From contig JAOTOL010001477.1 of NCBI GenBank assembly GCA_034440575.1, positions 558,001-622,000 on the forward strand: a DNA stretch of 64,000 nucleotides, written 5' to 3'. Under the pieces are notes generated by a model. It did not search any database and had not been told where the DNA came from. It was given only the letters and a program-made list of their open reading frames with translations. A program made the position numbers and the translations under genes. This document shows, in pieces, positions 1 to 13,456 of this stretch. Positions within the stretch are counted from its first letter, which is position 1, and each line of letters opens with the position of its first letter. This DNA comes from Imbricaverruca yamaguchii (taxonomy: Eukaryota > Arthropoda > Thecostraca > Neoverrucidae).

Positions 1-1140
1 TCAGAAACACACCCAGAGTGTCAGCCTCACTGACAGTCTGGGTGTCATCCATAAATATGCCCCGTTGCCCAACAGCATCGGCGTTTTTCAATGATCATCT
101 CTCGGACCTCACCTCTACTGCGTCTTCACCAACGACCTCAGCCTGTTCGCAGAAGGCGCAGTGATTATCCAATACGCCGACGACCCCTACATTTTGGTCA
201 GTGGTAAGAAATCTGAAATTCAGAACGTCGTCGCTCACACAGTTTTGGGCTCCCTTGACATCTGGTTTCGACCCAATGGACTGAAAATTAATCTTGCCAA
301 GACACAACTGATTATTTTTGGCAACCCACAAAATATGCGTGCCTTACCGGGTTTCACGGTGAAATTTCGCGATAACTATCTACCCACCATTTCGGAATGA
401 AAAAATATCAGGCGTATTTTCGATTGCTCGCTCAGCTGGGACACGCACGTCTCAGAAGTGACTCGGCGTTGTTTTGGGGTTCTGGGTGGTCTATCGCATA
501 TAAGGGGGCACCTTCCACCTGCCGTCATCCCCGCGCTGGTCAATGCCCTGGTTTCGCACATTCGCTACTGTATATCTGTGAATGGTAACGGAACCAAAAA
601 GAACCTATCTCGCACTAACACAAATTGTGAACTACTCGGCAAAGGTAAGTTTCGGCCGTAAAACAGATTAACCATGTTTCGGATCTGCTGAGGGAGCTGG
701 GCTGGCTCAGTGCGGAGAACATAGCCAGATAGCACACCATGTGCCTCACGCACAAGGTGCAACATCATGGTGAGCCAGAGTCATTGGCTCATGACCTCAC
801 CACCGTGGCGGAGGTTCGTGACCGAACTACCCGTCAGGACTATCACTTGTATGTCCCCCCAGTCCCGCGCACTGAGATGGAAAGAGGCGTTTTAGCTCCA
901 GAGCACCACTTATGTTCAATCCGCTGCCACCCGAGCTGGTGCGGCTTCCTGTACCGATCTTCGGTCGCCACCTACGGTGGCACCTGTCCAACATGCCACT
1001 CATGCCCGTACTGATTTGCTGCTCGCCCCGCTGTATTTCACAAATTTATTATGACATTTATGACCACCGGTTTAGCTGTTTTGTGATTTTGACCTTTTCT
1101 TCTCTGCTGTTTTTTCTTCTAATTGACGCTAGGTTGTAAT
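1..1140 (+). pseudogene. Non-LTR retrotransposon reverse transcriptase, 3' part, inactivated
   Basis: This is the C-terminal half of a LINE-type reverse transcriptase (CR1/Jockey-like by general appearance). It begins before the window edge. In frame 2 one reads a decayed GxxQxSSLGP motif near 80-110, where a TGA at about 92 replaces the expected glycine, then NDLSLFAEG and the catalytic QYADD at about 170-187. Next come the thumb-region phrases IFDCSLSWDTHVSEVTRR and LSHIRGHLPPAVIPALVNAL. A TGA at 398-400 interrupts this frame. After about 660 the homology moves to frame 1 (HTMCLTHKVQHHGEPE, TRQDYHLYVPPVPRTEM) and then to frame 3 (LPPELVRLPVPIFGRHLR, from about 912). Two stops and two frameshifts make it non-functional. 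The 3' end near 1140 is a guess, because no poly(A) or repeat tail is clear. The family level is inferred; the RT identity is strong. Confidence 0.88.
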
Positions 1141-1837
1141 AGCCACAAGTGCATTGTGGATTGCCTCAATAACAAGGCTATATCTGTGTCCTACTGACAG
1201 GCTTTCGAAACCTTAGTATACGCTTGTTTTCGTTGCAGCCTTCTAAGTTCCAGTCTGACCTGTTCTTTTCGTTTTAATTATTTGCCGGCTCCATCCGAAT
1301 GTCTTCGACGAAACACTGGCAGTCCTCCGCAGATGGTTTGTACCTTCTCGTGCCTCGCCCCCACAGCTCCCAGTGTGTATTCGGCCTGCCTCTGCCACGT
1401 GGCTAATTCATGGCACGAGACTTGCTTGTTCCCTGGCTGATCGCAAGGCCACTTCATGACATTGGAAGACGACCCGCTGAACGACTGTATGACACAAACT
1501 GAGAGCAAAAAGCTGAGAAAGGGAAAGGACTGTGACGCATGGTATCACATATGCTATTTCATAGCAGTTCGTTATAGTATGCTCATGGTGTTATTGTGCC
1601 GTCCGAATGTAGCTGTTCGTCTATAACTATGTCCATGACACATGCACACTATTCGTCAGAGGGGCTGGATTTTAACATGAGTGCAACTAATTTGGGCCGA
1701 AGCGGATTGGTTACCAATGCAATTATGCCGATATCGGAGGCAGTATTTATGAAATCAGGGTACTTATTCCTCAAATGCCTGCACTTTCACTGAAATTGGA
1801 CGCGATAATTTATGTCTCCACTGGCTTCCAAGACCCC
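1141..1837. other. Unrecognised single-copy DNA
   Basis: No recognisable gene, RNA or repeat. The first bases may still be the 3' untranslated end of the preceding retroelement. Confidence 0.4.
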
Positions 1838-2028
1838 GAGAGGGGCGGGGATGGCAGAGTGGTTAGGGTGTTGAGCTCTGGGTACCAAAGGTCTCGGGTT
1901 CAACACTCGTACCACTCGGGACATTTCACAATTCCGCGGCCCACCGGCGAAACAGTGCGGGCAGCGCCATTAGCCCCCTGAATGTGCATAAAGTGTGTCG
2001 GGAGCAAACCAATAAACAAACAAAGAGC
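1838..2028 (+). mobile_element. Probable tRNA-derived SINE
   Basis: A split RNA polymerase III promoter is visible. An A-box-like TGGCAGAGTGGTTAGGG lies at about 1852-1868, and a B-box GGGTTCAACAC at 1896-1906, about 40 bases later as in a tRNA. The region cannot fold into a complete tRNA: the acceptor stem does not close and no 3' partner exists. It therefore looks like a SINE head. It continues into an unrelated GC-rich body and an A-rich tail (AATAAACAAACAAAG near 2011-2026). No target-site duplication was confirmed, and no second copy was seen in the window, so the ends are approximate. Confidence 0.5.
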
Positions 2029-2331
2029 CAGAGAAATTCACAAATGTTTGCTTACTTTGTACCCCCCCCTCCTCCAGCATGTGCACGCAGTGCTAGAGCC
2101 ATATAGCCAGCCTCCTACCCTCATTCATGAAGCTCCCCTAATGGCGTATTTCATTGACATATTTATAAACGAACAGCTACATTCCGAGGGCACAATAACA
2201 GTAGCTTTACCAACCGTGCTTAGCCCGTTTATATTTTATTTCATTTGTGCAAAGGTCACCATCACTATGTATTCTTCCTTAGAATGAGACGCATTGCAGC
2301 GCCACACAATGTGTTACGATGTTCTAGTGGA
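2029..2331. other. Unrecognised DNA
   Basis: Nothing recognised between the SINE tail and the short tandem repeat that follows. Confidence 0.4.
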
Positions 2332-2435
2332 ATGTCTGCAAACAACCGCGGATTATAATTGGTGGGATGTCTGCCAACAAACGCAGGTCGTAGATGATGG
2401 TATGTCTGCCAACAAACGCAGGTCGTAGTTGGCGT
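2332..2435. repeat. 35-bp tandem repeat, three copies
   Basis: ATGTCTGCCAACAAACGCAG recurs at 2332 (diverged), 2367 and 2402, a constant spacing of 35 bases. The last two copies are almost identical. Confidence 0.85.
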
Positions 2436-2837
2436 CTCCGAAGTCGCCACTATGAAATCGAAGTCCGATCCGGTGATTAGAGTAGTGAGCAGCGCACAAC
2501 TCCTGTGAGATGCAAGAATAAAAGCTTTCCGTTAGCACTTAAGAAATTGGTACATAGCAGGACCAATAGTGCTCAAAGCATATAATGTTCCGATGACTGT
2601 AATACTCAAGACCTATGCTATTTTAGTACCTATAACATAAATTGGCCGACGGCTTGGCAACGCGTGATCGTGTGGTGTCCCTCAATATGCTCAGAGGTTG
2701 TCTACTTTCGGTGGTCCACCTCCGCTTGCGTTAGGCTATACTGTTAGGTGAGGTTAGGGCCGCCAATGATGGCACCATGTCCTCATTGATGACCTGGATC
2801 CCGTCAATCTGTTTATCCTTTTTATTTTGTTTTATGC
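2436..2837. other. Unrecognised DNA
   Basis: No feature recognised before the microsatellite. Confidence 0.4.
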
Positions 2838-3980
<1,143 letters not shown>

Positions 3981-4140
3981 TGAGGCAGCTGGTGGCCTGA
4001 CGTCGCAGCTGGTGGCCTGACGTCGCAGCTGGTGGTCTGACGTCGCAGCTGGTGGCCTGACGTCGCAGCTGGTGGCCTGACGTCGCAGCTGGTGGCCTGA
4101 CGTCGCAGCTGGTGGCCTGACGTCGCAGCTGGTGGCCTGA
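3981..4140. repeat. 20-bp tandem array, eight copies
   Basis: The unit cgtcgcagctggtggcctga repeats every 20 bases, with units ending at 4000, 4020 and so on to 4140. Copies are nearly identical. Each contains the E-box GCAGCTGG. Confidence 0.95.
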
Positions 4141-4249
4141 CGTAGCCAGCGCGATAGCTAGTGACCTGACGCCGCAATTAGTGTGACAGTGATGCGACTG
4201 TGCTCCCTGAATCCAGCCAGGGACGGTTGCCCAAGGTAATGTGGAACAG

Positions 4250-5213
4250 GAAGAGGTACTGTGACCTTCCGCAGTTCAGCAGGAGGGGAGGTGTGATCTC
4301 CCACAGTCCAGCAGGAGGGGAGGTGTGACCTCTCACAGTCCAGCATGAGGGGAGGTGTGACCTCTCACAGTCCAGCATGAGGGGAGGTGTGATCTCCCAC
4401 AGTCCAGCATGAGGGGAGGTGTAACCTCCTACAGTCCAGCAGGAGGCGGTGTGACCTACAGTCCAGTAGGAGGAGGCAGTGTGACCTCTCACAGTCCAGC
4501 AGGAGGAGGCAGTGTGACCTCTCACAGTCCAGCAGGAGGGTAGGTGTAACCTCCTACAGTCCAGTAGGAGGAGGCGGTGTAACCTCCTACATCCAGCAGG
4601 AGGCGGCGGTGTGACCTCTCACAGTCCAGCAGGAGGAGGCAGTGTGACCTCTCACAGTCCAGCAGGAGGGGAGGTGTGACCTCTCACAGTCCAGCAGGAG
4701 GAGGCGGTGTGACCTCTCACAGTCCAGTAGGAGGAAGCGGTGTGACCTCCTACAGTCCAGCAGGAGGCGGTGTGACCTCCTACAGTCCAGCAGGAGGAGG
4801 CGGTGTGACCTCTCACAGTCCAGCAGGAGGAGGCGGTGTGACCTCTCACAGTCCAGCAGGAGGGGAGGTGTAACCTCCTACAGTCCAGCAGGAGGCGGTG
4901 TGACCTCCTACATCCAGCAGGAGGAGGCGGTGTGACCTCTCACAGTCCAGCAGGAGGGGAGGTGTAACCTCCTACAGTCCAGCAGGAGACGGTGTGACCT
5001 ACAGTCCAGCAGGAGGAGGCAGTGTGACCTCTCACAGTCCAGCAGGAGGAGGCAGTGTGACCTCTCACAGTCCAGCAGGAGGGGAGGTGTGACCTCTCAC
5101 AGTCCAGCAGGAGGGGAGGTGTAACCTCCTACAGTCCAGCAGGAGGCGGCGTGACCTCCTACAGTCCAGCATGAGGAGGCAGTGTGACCTCTCACAGTCC
5201 AGCAGGGGGAAGC
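4250..5213. repeat. 33-bp minisatellite array
   Basis: About 29 units built on CAGTCCAGCAGGAGG followed by GGTGTGACCTCTCA. Unit length varies (about 27-33 bp) through gain or loss of AGG/GGC triplets and of TCCTA versus TCTCA. Most copies carry a TGACCT hexamer. Open frames here are repeat artefacts. Confidence 0.95.
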
Positions 5214-5420
5214 GCCATGGTCCCACTTCACTTCGTCGGCTTACTGGTCGACGTTTGACGTCACAACGACTTGACCGACTTTCCACAGCCGTTAAGTGTG
5301 AAAACGAAATGGAGCGACCGTTTCCCTGGGAACCGCATGTCGTGAAAATCCGAGTTGTGTTAACAAGGACGTAAAGGGACATTTGCGCCCACTTCGGCGC
5401 CGGCCGAGTGCGTGCCTCTA
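5214..5420. other. Single-copy flank with CRE-like motif
   Basis: Moderately GC-rich sequence following the array. It contains TTTGACGTCACAACG (a full TGACGTCA palindrome) near 5256 and TTCCCTGGGAACCG near 5322. No coding potential recognised. Confidence 0.3.
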
Positions 5421-6786
5421 TCAATTACCGTCGTCTTAGTCAATCATACTAATGTAACGATCACCGTTGATGCATTATTCCTCGGCGCTCGAAACGGCAC
5501 CCGATGTTTAGTCGGGTTCCTAGTATCTATTAGCCAGGAAGTTCAACTGATCAGCAGCATAGATCATTCCATTGAGCTCAAATCCTGCGGCACTGATCAG
5601 CCGCCTCACTTCTTCGCAGCTGGAAGTTGTTGGAAAAGGTCGTGGTCCCACAAATCTGGTGGGGACCAGAGGCAATATAGCCAATGATTATAGTGAGTTA
5701 TCGGACCCAAATGTGCGGCACCGTTCAGGACACGTACACCTCGGGTCTACACGTCGGTGCACCTCATACGGGAATATCTGTTTTGGAATTATGAAGCTGG
5801 CGTGGCAAGGACTGCCGACCAGCCATGTGTCGAACACTTGTCGTTAATGAGGGACTGTGCATCATTTATATGGTGCACATTGCTATTTTGCCAGAAATTC
5901 CATATACCTAAGTTAATTCTCGTGAACCATATACTGGCCCTGATAATCATCTGAGCTTTTGACATGTGATGAGGTAAGTGCCAGGTAGACATTACCACAT
6001 CTGGTGCTTCATAGTTAACATTTAATTTTAGCTAAAAGTGAAGAACGGTATGAAGCACTCCGACATTGTAGCAACAAGACATGAATGTTGATTCATCAGG
6101 CACCTGACAAGGCACTATTGCTGGAAATTGCCTTCTATACCGATGACAGCAGTACACCGCACACATTATTTCGGTGCTGCAAGTCATTTGTATAATAGCA
6201 AGTGTGTGTTGCAGTCAGATTATCGACAATTGTTCAGTCAGCAATTCATGATTCAACTTGGGTGCACCACATACCTGTCCAGAAGTGGGGCGTCACCTTT
6301 GTCTGGCGAATCAATGGAAATACTTGAATGAATGACTTGAAATAAATTATATGCGCACGGACATGATGATTTGTTCATGCAAATGTCCTGCCCGCTAAAA
6401 CACTTCTATTTCCATGGCAGCCAAACCTATGGCAAAAGGAATGTACCATGAACGGCTATATATTATATTTTAAGTACAGAAAGCACAACAATTTCATCAT
6501 GAAAATAGCATCTTCAATACAATGCTTCGGTAGAATGCACACGCATCTGTAAGCATATTCATGCTCACAAAGGTATGGTGTCAATGAGTATCGACTTTGC
6601 AACTTTACTTCTGCAGCAGCATTTCCTTTTTGACCCTCGTAGTGCGGGATAATTTTCTGCCTTGCTCAGTACGGGGATCAGTTCGAGCGACTTTCGTTCA
6701 AAACAAGATGCAGCAACATGGCATAGATCATGGCGTAGCTATGTTCAATCCTTGCACTTTTAGGTACGCAGGACACTTCTTTCTAT
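5421..6786. other. Unrecognised single-copy DNA
   Basis: AT-leaning sequence with only short open frames and no recognisable protein or RNA. Confidence 0.45.
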
Positions 6787-6870
6787 CTCTTTTGGTCCAC
6801 CTTCCAGGTCAGGTCAACAGGTCAGTGTCGAAGTGCTGTCAGCCACCCGTCTTCGCCTTAGTTTCCTGAC
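6787..6870 (+). repeat. Dispersed repeat, copy 1
   Basis: The segment from CTCTTTTGGT to TTTCCTGAC is clearly related to 45214-45299. Shared blocks include CAGTGTC and CACCC-GTCTTCGCC. The pair is probably a fragment of an unclassified, old mobile element. The ends are only where visible similarity stops. Confidence 0.7.
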
Positions 6871-9800
6871 CCTGTACGTAAACTAAATACGATTTCTTGC
6901 CGAAATGTTGATAAGACACAACTTGAAGGCTAAGTCCAAGACAAGTTACATGTGCATAGCATGTCTCAGCAAGCAATGATCACCGATCTCGTCAACGGAA
7001 AATACCAGAGAATCTATAATCTTTCTTTGAGGGTTATTATTACGATTAAGTTATTTCCATGAAACCAACACGGTAAGCGAGATCAAGCCGGCCGCGAAAA
7101 CGTTTCACTTTGAGGGGTTAGAGGAAATGTCAAAATGCTGTTTGAAGAGAATGCATCAAGCAATCTGCGGTCGTGATCACTGCACGATTTCGTCCAGATT
7201 GCGATGGCCTGGTGATAATCCGCAAAGCCTGAGAGGCGCACTCAGCTGCTCCATCGGCTTCGAGTGTGTGATGCCCTTGGCTCGCTGTGATGGCCAAGTG
7301 TGCCTTCGGAAAAATCCCTTTGCCGTCTCTTACCCGCCAGATGACAGTAGCTGACATGCTACTGTGTCACAGGCGTGATCACAACACCGCGTTTTTGCGT
7401 CTTCCTACAGTAGTGTGTCACGGTATAGGCGGTAATCGACCAACACCCGCGGTATTTTGATTCACGGGTGAGGCTCCCATAAGCAGATTCCTATTCCGAT
7501 GGCACGCCACTAGGCGGCGGTTTTTTCTCGTAAGCGCAGCCTCTTGTCCACCAGGCTCGATGAATCTGGGTAGGTCGTGCCGTGCGCAGTGAGCTATGGC
7601 GGTGAACATGATTGTTAGCGAGTGCTTGTGTCTGTTTGTAAAGGCGCCAAAACGTCGTTAGTATTGCTTACGACCAAGCGTTGAACTGACCTGATGTTCT
7701 TTTCCTGAATTTCTCTTGGCATTTAACGAGTCCTGAACGCACTTCGGAAGCCAAGCGAATCTGACAATGATAAATGGTTAGGGAATGCATTTACGTGGCA
7801 TGTTTAGGATTTCGATTTTCCTTTGGTCATAGCTCGAACAGTTTATGGTCTTACTTCCATTCCGCACGGTTCACCACCGCAAGGTACTTTGCTGCGAAAG
7901 GATTCTTTCAAACACCTCCTCATCGAGCGTTCCTTGCCCTCCATCAGTGGTCGTATGTCTTCTGTTCGATAGCGATCTGGGGCTATGCGGTACAGCCTAC
8001 TCTGGTCTTCAGACTCCGGCCACGGCCATCGTGGAGCATATGAGGTATAGACTGTGACGTAGTACTTCAAAGTCGAGCGGTGCAGTCTACTACCCACTCT
8101 GCTCTGCCTTGCTTGGAAGGAATTGGCGGTCGTCTTCCTCACGGGGTTATATGGATAGTTTTCCCAACATGCATTTGATCTGCTTTGGCTCTTCATGAGA
8201 ACTACATTGGAAGCAACTTTAATGATTTAGTGATGTGTTTATTCGAGTGTGATATGCTGAATGATCATGATAACTATAGTAACGGTTGTGACAAGACAGG
8301 AGAGGTGATTCTTATCATCTTCGGCGACGGGCATCAAAACTGCCTGAACTACTCTGGCAGCTGAATGAAGAATGAACGAATTGTATTTTCCACGATTTTT
8401 CGGTTTTGACACCGAATTATATTTGCATAGACGTCTTCTCAGCTGTCGCAGCTGTCACAAAATATGGTCACTCGTCTCAGCTGTCACACAAGGCGATCAA
8501 TCAGCTCACTTTCGGTTCCTAAGCTGCTAGCGGAGAAAATAACGGGCACTCCGAAATTTGAACGGGAAGCAAATTTTCATGATCGAACTGAAGTAACGGT
8601 TGGATAGGCAGGATCAGTTTCCGGGGATCAGACTAGGACTAGGACACAAAGAGTGCCTCTTTGTCAAGCGACCGTGGTAATGTGTTTATTGCTTGCAAAT
8701 TGTTGTTTGCATACGAAGTTTGGAGGCATTATCAAGCATTATTGGAGAAGAAACCTCTTCCAGATTCCTAGAAGTTGTTGGGATGCTTCGGGTATACTTG
8801 ATGTGATGCGATGTGAATAGTCCGTAAATAGCGCCACCTTTCATCGGCACTGGGTACTCCAATATTTTTTCCAGGTAAAACATTTGTTGTGCATGATGTG
8901 AACACTGAATCTTTGTTCAGGTCTGCTTTTTTGTACCGTAAACCTTGTATTCAATTAGACATTGAAGTTAAGATGAGTTTTCCCATAGGCGTGAATATAT
9001 TAAGCCTTTCAGGTTAGTTCGCGGATTCGCTGCTGGACTGCATGTCGATCGTCGGTCAGCCCTGCTGAAGATCGTGCTGTTGAAAGAAGCATTACAATTA
9101 GCAGTCTCATCAAAGCATTTCCTTGGTGTTGTTTCCAGCTACCATCATACCAATAGGCAACAACGGGAGGGACAGTGCACTGGCCAGCATCCCAGTGATA
9201 CCCCTGAACACCGTCCTGAATGGCAAATGGGTAATTCGCTGAGAAAAATATCGTGCTACGCCGCTTCTCCAGGAGGTACAGATTCCTTTCCAGATCATTC
9301 AAACTGCGACTTTGGCGGCTAGAAGCTAAGAGATGTTTAGGCAGCTTTACGATGATTTTGCTGAACAATCTTCCGGAATTCGGATTGCGGTATTAGGCGT
9401 ATACAACACATTTCAATTTTGTCTTGCCCACCCGCTGAATTTCCCCAATGAATAAGGTGACCATAAAGTCCGACAGAGTTTTAAGACGAACTTAATCGTG
9501 ATACCGATTATTATCTCTTTCTTCGCACATTCAGAAAAGGTTCTACTTTGCTCCATTTGTAGCAGCGTTCGGAAATGTGACATTTATTTCACTAGGTGGT
9601 AGTACAGTACTATACTATGAAGAAATAAATGTTTTCTGAATGTATATTCCTCTGGTTTCTTACAATACAGTGACGTATACGTGGGTTTTTGTGATTTCTT
9701 TGCCATGATTTTGCTAATAGCAGTTTATATTCGAACCATGTTACACACTTAGTTTACAAACGTCACTTCCCAGTCTGAGTTATGCGACAATTTACATAGC

Positions 9801-12800
9801 TCAAACTATTTTTAGAAGTTATATCTCCGAGGCATTTTCTGATGAAAGACAATTTGACCGACATGAATTTCCGACATAAAGTTTTTATTTTTCACTGGCC
9901 TCGTGCCGAGCTAGATCACGTGTATTAAGTTCACGAGGTTAAGAAATAAAAGCCTGTCAAATGAAAAGCTATGCATGGAGAGTAATCCTTGTTCAATTAC
10001 GAATCCAATGACACGTGACCTCATCACAATTGATACATTTGTATGCACGCTACAGCTGTTTTAAAATGGCCTTGTGATGACACTGTTATCTTGCAAATAT
10101 TTCAGAGGCTATATATAGCTCAGAAGCCGTGGGTCAGATCGAGCTGAAAATTGTTCAGGTTAATTCAGACCACCAGACAGCAATGTAGACCGAATTATAT
10201 AAAAATGGAAACATGTCAGTATATCGCCTGCCGATTTGTCATGGAATGCCTCACCTGGAAATTCATCTCCAGCACCACATGAGCTGGCAGCACTCGTCAA
10301 TCCGTCCCCACTGGGTGCCGATTATGGCTCATCACGCTGCCAATATTTCGCTAAGATGTGGTCTAATTCAAGGCTGTGGCCTGAAATGTGCGGTACAAAC
10401 ACACTGGCCAGGGAGTGACTGTCTGCACATCATACTGACAATAATGCTCAACATGGCAATGCGATCGGCCTGCACTAAGTTGTCAGCTATTCAGCCTGTG
10501 GTCTCCACGTCATGTTATGTATGTTCCTCGCCCTTCACATGTCCTGGCTGTCGGCCTTTCAGTCAGATCTTCACACGGTCACACTCCCTTACCTTCAGGC
10601 TCTCGCACAAGATGGCCAATCTCGGTTAACGCATGACTCAACAACCTCTGACTGCAGTCCCACGAGGCTTCCGTGTGATGATGGTGCATGGCCTGCTGTC
10701 TCTCGGCTACAGTTCACCAGTTGTGTCCTTCCGTTGTCGTCCCTATTACAGCGGCATCGTCCAGCTGTTTCTCATACAATGTATATGACATAGGCATTGG
10801 CAATCCCTTCCTGTTTGTGGACGAGGTACTTAAACCCCCAACAACCAGATTAACTTCCCCTCCTCCCATCCGGTCTCAGGCTGCAGCATTATGTGAAGAT
10901 GTAGCTCTTTCTGCCCTCTTGGCTGTTGCACGGCACGTTTTTCGGAACATTCTAACGGTGGCCGAGCCATGCTTCACTTCCCACTGCTGTAATAAGGCCT
11001 TTCATGAGGCTATATGTCTGACGAATATTGTTCAGCAGCGTCATGATAGGTGTCGACACCTCCAACCAGCTACTGGTCTTCACCGTAATTGATTGATTGA
11101 TTAGAGAGGCTCTTGGGCTCGCCAGCCATTAACGATAATGTAGAGCTCCCATCACATCAATTCCTAAACATGGTCTGCCCGAGGTAGTTGTAACAAGCAT
11201 AATCGACACAGCTGTAATGATGACTAATGCAGAGGGGCGGCCAATCTATACATCGGAATAAAGTGCATATTTTGAGGGACTATGGTCGAAAGACTGAAAA
11301 ATGTTCCATATCAATCTTGGATTGGAAATACCAGTTCCTTCATTCTTTTACCAAGCAGTTAAGGTATTCCTTGAGCAGGACTCAAGGCAGGTGACAATCA
11401 CCTGAAAGTGCAAAGCGGCTTTCAAATCAGTCGTATCCAGATACTCAATCAGGAGCGAAGTGGGCTTCACAGTCGCTTACCGAGTTATACAGGTAAGATC
11501 AAGTCGACGGATGAGCAGATCTGTCACCAGTGCTGCTGATCGGACCGCCTTGCCACGCTGAAGGCACGTAGACGCGAGACATAACGCCTATGGGATTCCT
11601 GTCGTCGTGACGCCTCGTCCCACAGCTTGTTGAGGTTGCTGTGCAGTTGAGAAGGTTGATGATTCGGTTATCTGATTCCTTTTTAATTTGATGAACTTTA
11701 ACTTTGTGTTCTTGACAAGGAGCACCTCGGGCAGTCGCACTCTCAAGGGAATGGTGCGCGTGAGAAAACTTGCGAAAGGAACAAAAGTTGGCATGGAAAA
11801 ACTCGAACACGATCTCCAGTTCACAGTAAATATATAGCAATATTGCAGCGGGGGTGATGAGTGATCGAGAGTGGCGGACAATTTCCTAAGTTTCTGCGAT
11901 CCGCAGACATGCTCTGAGAACCCTGCGTGTGACATCACACCGAGGACCACGTCTCTCAAAGGGGAGCGCTCCACCATCTGACGAAATGAGCATTTAGGCA
12001 GAATCAAACGTAGAAAACAGTTATGTACGACTAATCAGTGGAATTATCAGCAATAACAAAAACGAGTTAAGCAATAAATGTGACATACGCGCAAGAATTC
12101 ATCAAGTGCCCAATGGTAGAAAAGAAGATAAATTTTAATTCAACTTCTATATCACGACATATTGCACATTGTAGATGCAACTTGAATTGTATCTCCCTGT
12201 CTGTAAACAGCTTCTTACGAGGCCAGAACATTATGTGTAACAGATAACTTCCCAGATTCTTTGTATCACCCAACCATACGAGTATTATCCAAACGCCTTG
12301 TGACATGAATCAGAGCTTCAACATCTCGTCGGACTTGATTTGATTGGGTTGCTACTTCAATCGGGAGTTCCCTACTGAAATAAAAGCAGCATGTGACAGC
12401 TACGTGAAAGATCTTAACTCCTGACGAAAATGCATCATATCAAATTGAACGGAAGAATGTAAGACTAGCTGGTAGCTAGGCTAGGCTAATGTGATAGCAT
12501 TGCCAATATGAACCGACGTAACAGCGTCGAAATCCAGTGGCGAAGCGAACTGTGTAACGGTGAAACGACGTGAGCTCTGACAAGTTCCAATAGAAGCGCA
12601 TTCAGGTAATAGCCTGCAACAGGAGGGTTTATTTCTGAAAATTATTGTGGATGGGACAATACATGCATGCAAAGGGCGTGCAGACATGGATTGGTGGCAC
12701 CCTCCATATGGTCCCATGTTGAAAGTTGAAATTGTTAGGGGAGCCAAGGACAACATTAAGAGGAATTTACACCCTAAAAATACAAACAACACCCATGACG

Positions 12801-12819
12801 TCTAAGGTCATGACTCGGA
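6871..12819. other. Unrecognised, mostly single-copy DNA
   Basis: About 6 kb without a recognisable gene. Frames of 100-140 codons occur on both strands (for example 7843-8196 minus, 9009-9368 minus, 10213-10629 plus, 10688-11092 plus, 11588-12007 minus), but none shows a domain I can name. Segments around 7.8-8.2 and 10.2-11.1 kb are more coding-like in composition and could be old transposon pieces. Confidence 0.4.
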
Positions 12820-12935
12820 AGTAAAGTTGAGAGGGGGAAGCCGCCATATGCATACGTGTAGGAAGATCATGCGTACAAAAATGCATGCATAGGCCCAGTT
12901 CTGGAGTTGGAAATGTGCACTCCATTGATATCACG
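12820..12935 (+). repeat. Diverged direct repeat, copy A
   Basis: This block aligns with 13330-13456. Shared segments include GATCATGCGT, TAGGCCCAGTTCTGG and TTGATATCA in the same order. The copies are about 510 bases apart and well diverged. Confidence 0.7.
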
Positions 12936-13329
12936 AAGTTCCAACTATATTGCACTGCCTTGATGCATGTAGAAATATAATATATAATCCATTCCGTATT
13001 CCTGTGCGAGGCTGCATTCAATCAAATTGGGAGACTTCTGAAGAAAGTACCTGTCATTTGCTAAACTACTACTATATTTGATTAAGCAATCTTATTTCAG
13101 TTTTACATTGAGATACTTCTCTCACAACACCACTATGTCATTCAAGGACTCTATTTGAAACTGCATCTGTATGAGAAACTGATGGACATATAATCGAGCA
13201 GAGGCTACTTCGGCGAGCGTAAGGTCGTGATATCCTAGTTTACCGTAAGAAGAATACCTCCACCACATTTTGTTCTTCCACTGAAAGAAACCAAAGTTAC
13301 CATGTACATTTTCACTCTTTCACCTTAGT

Positions 13330-13456
13330 GAAGTAAGGCTGAGGAGGGAAAGCCGTTATATACATGCTTGTAGAACGATCATGCGTTCAAAATGTTTCTG
13401 TGTAGGCCCAGTTCTGGTAGACGCCGTGAAGGATAAAGCAATGTTTTGATATCATA
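13330..13456 (+). repeat. Diverged direct repeat, copy B
   Basis: Partner of 12820-12935. AGCCGTTATATACATGC here corresponds to AGCCGCCATATGCATAC there. This may be an old local duplication or two insertions of one element. Confidence 0.7.

Noticed and set aside
1845..1910. A functional tRNA gene
   Set aside because: A and B boxes are present, but the acceptor and anticodon stems do not close, so a SINE head is the better reading.
7843..8196. 117-codon minus-strand frame as a gene
   Set aside because: No recognisable domain, shadowed by plus-strand frames of similar length, and no splice or promoter support.
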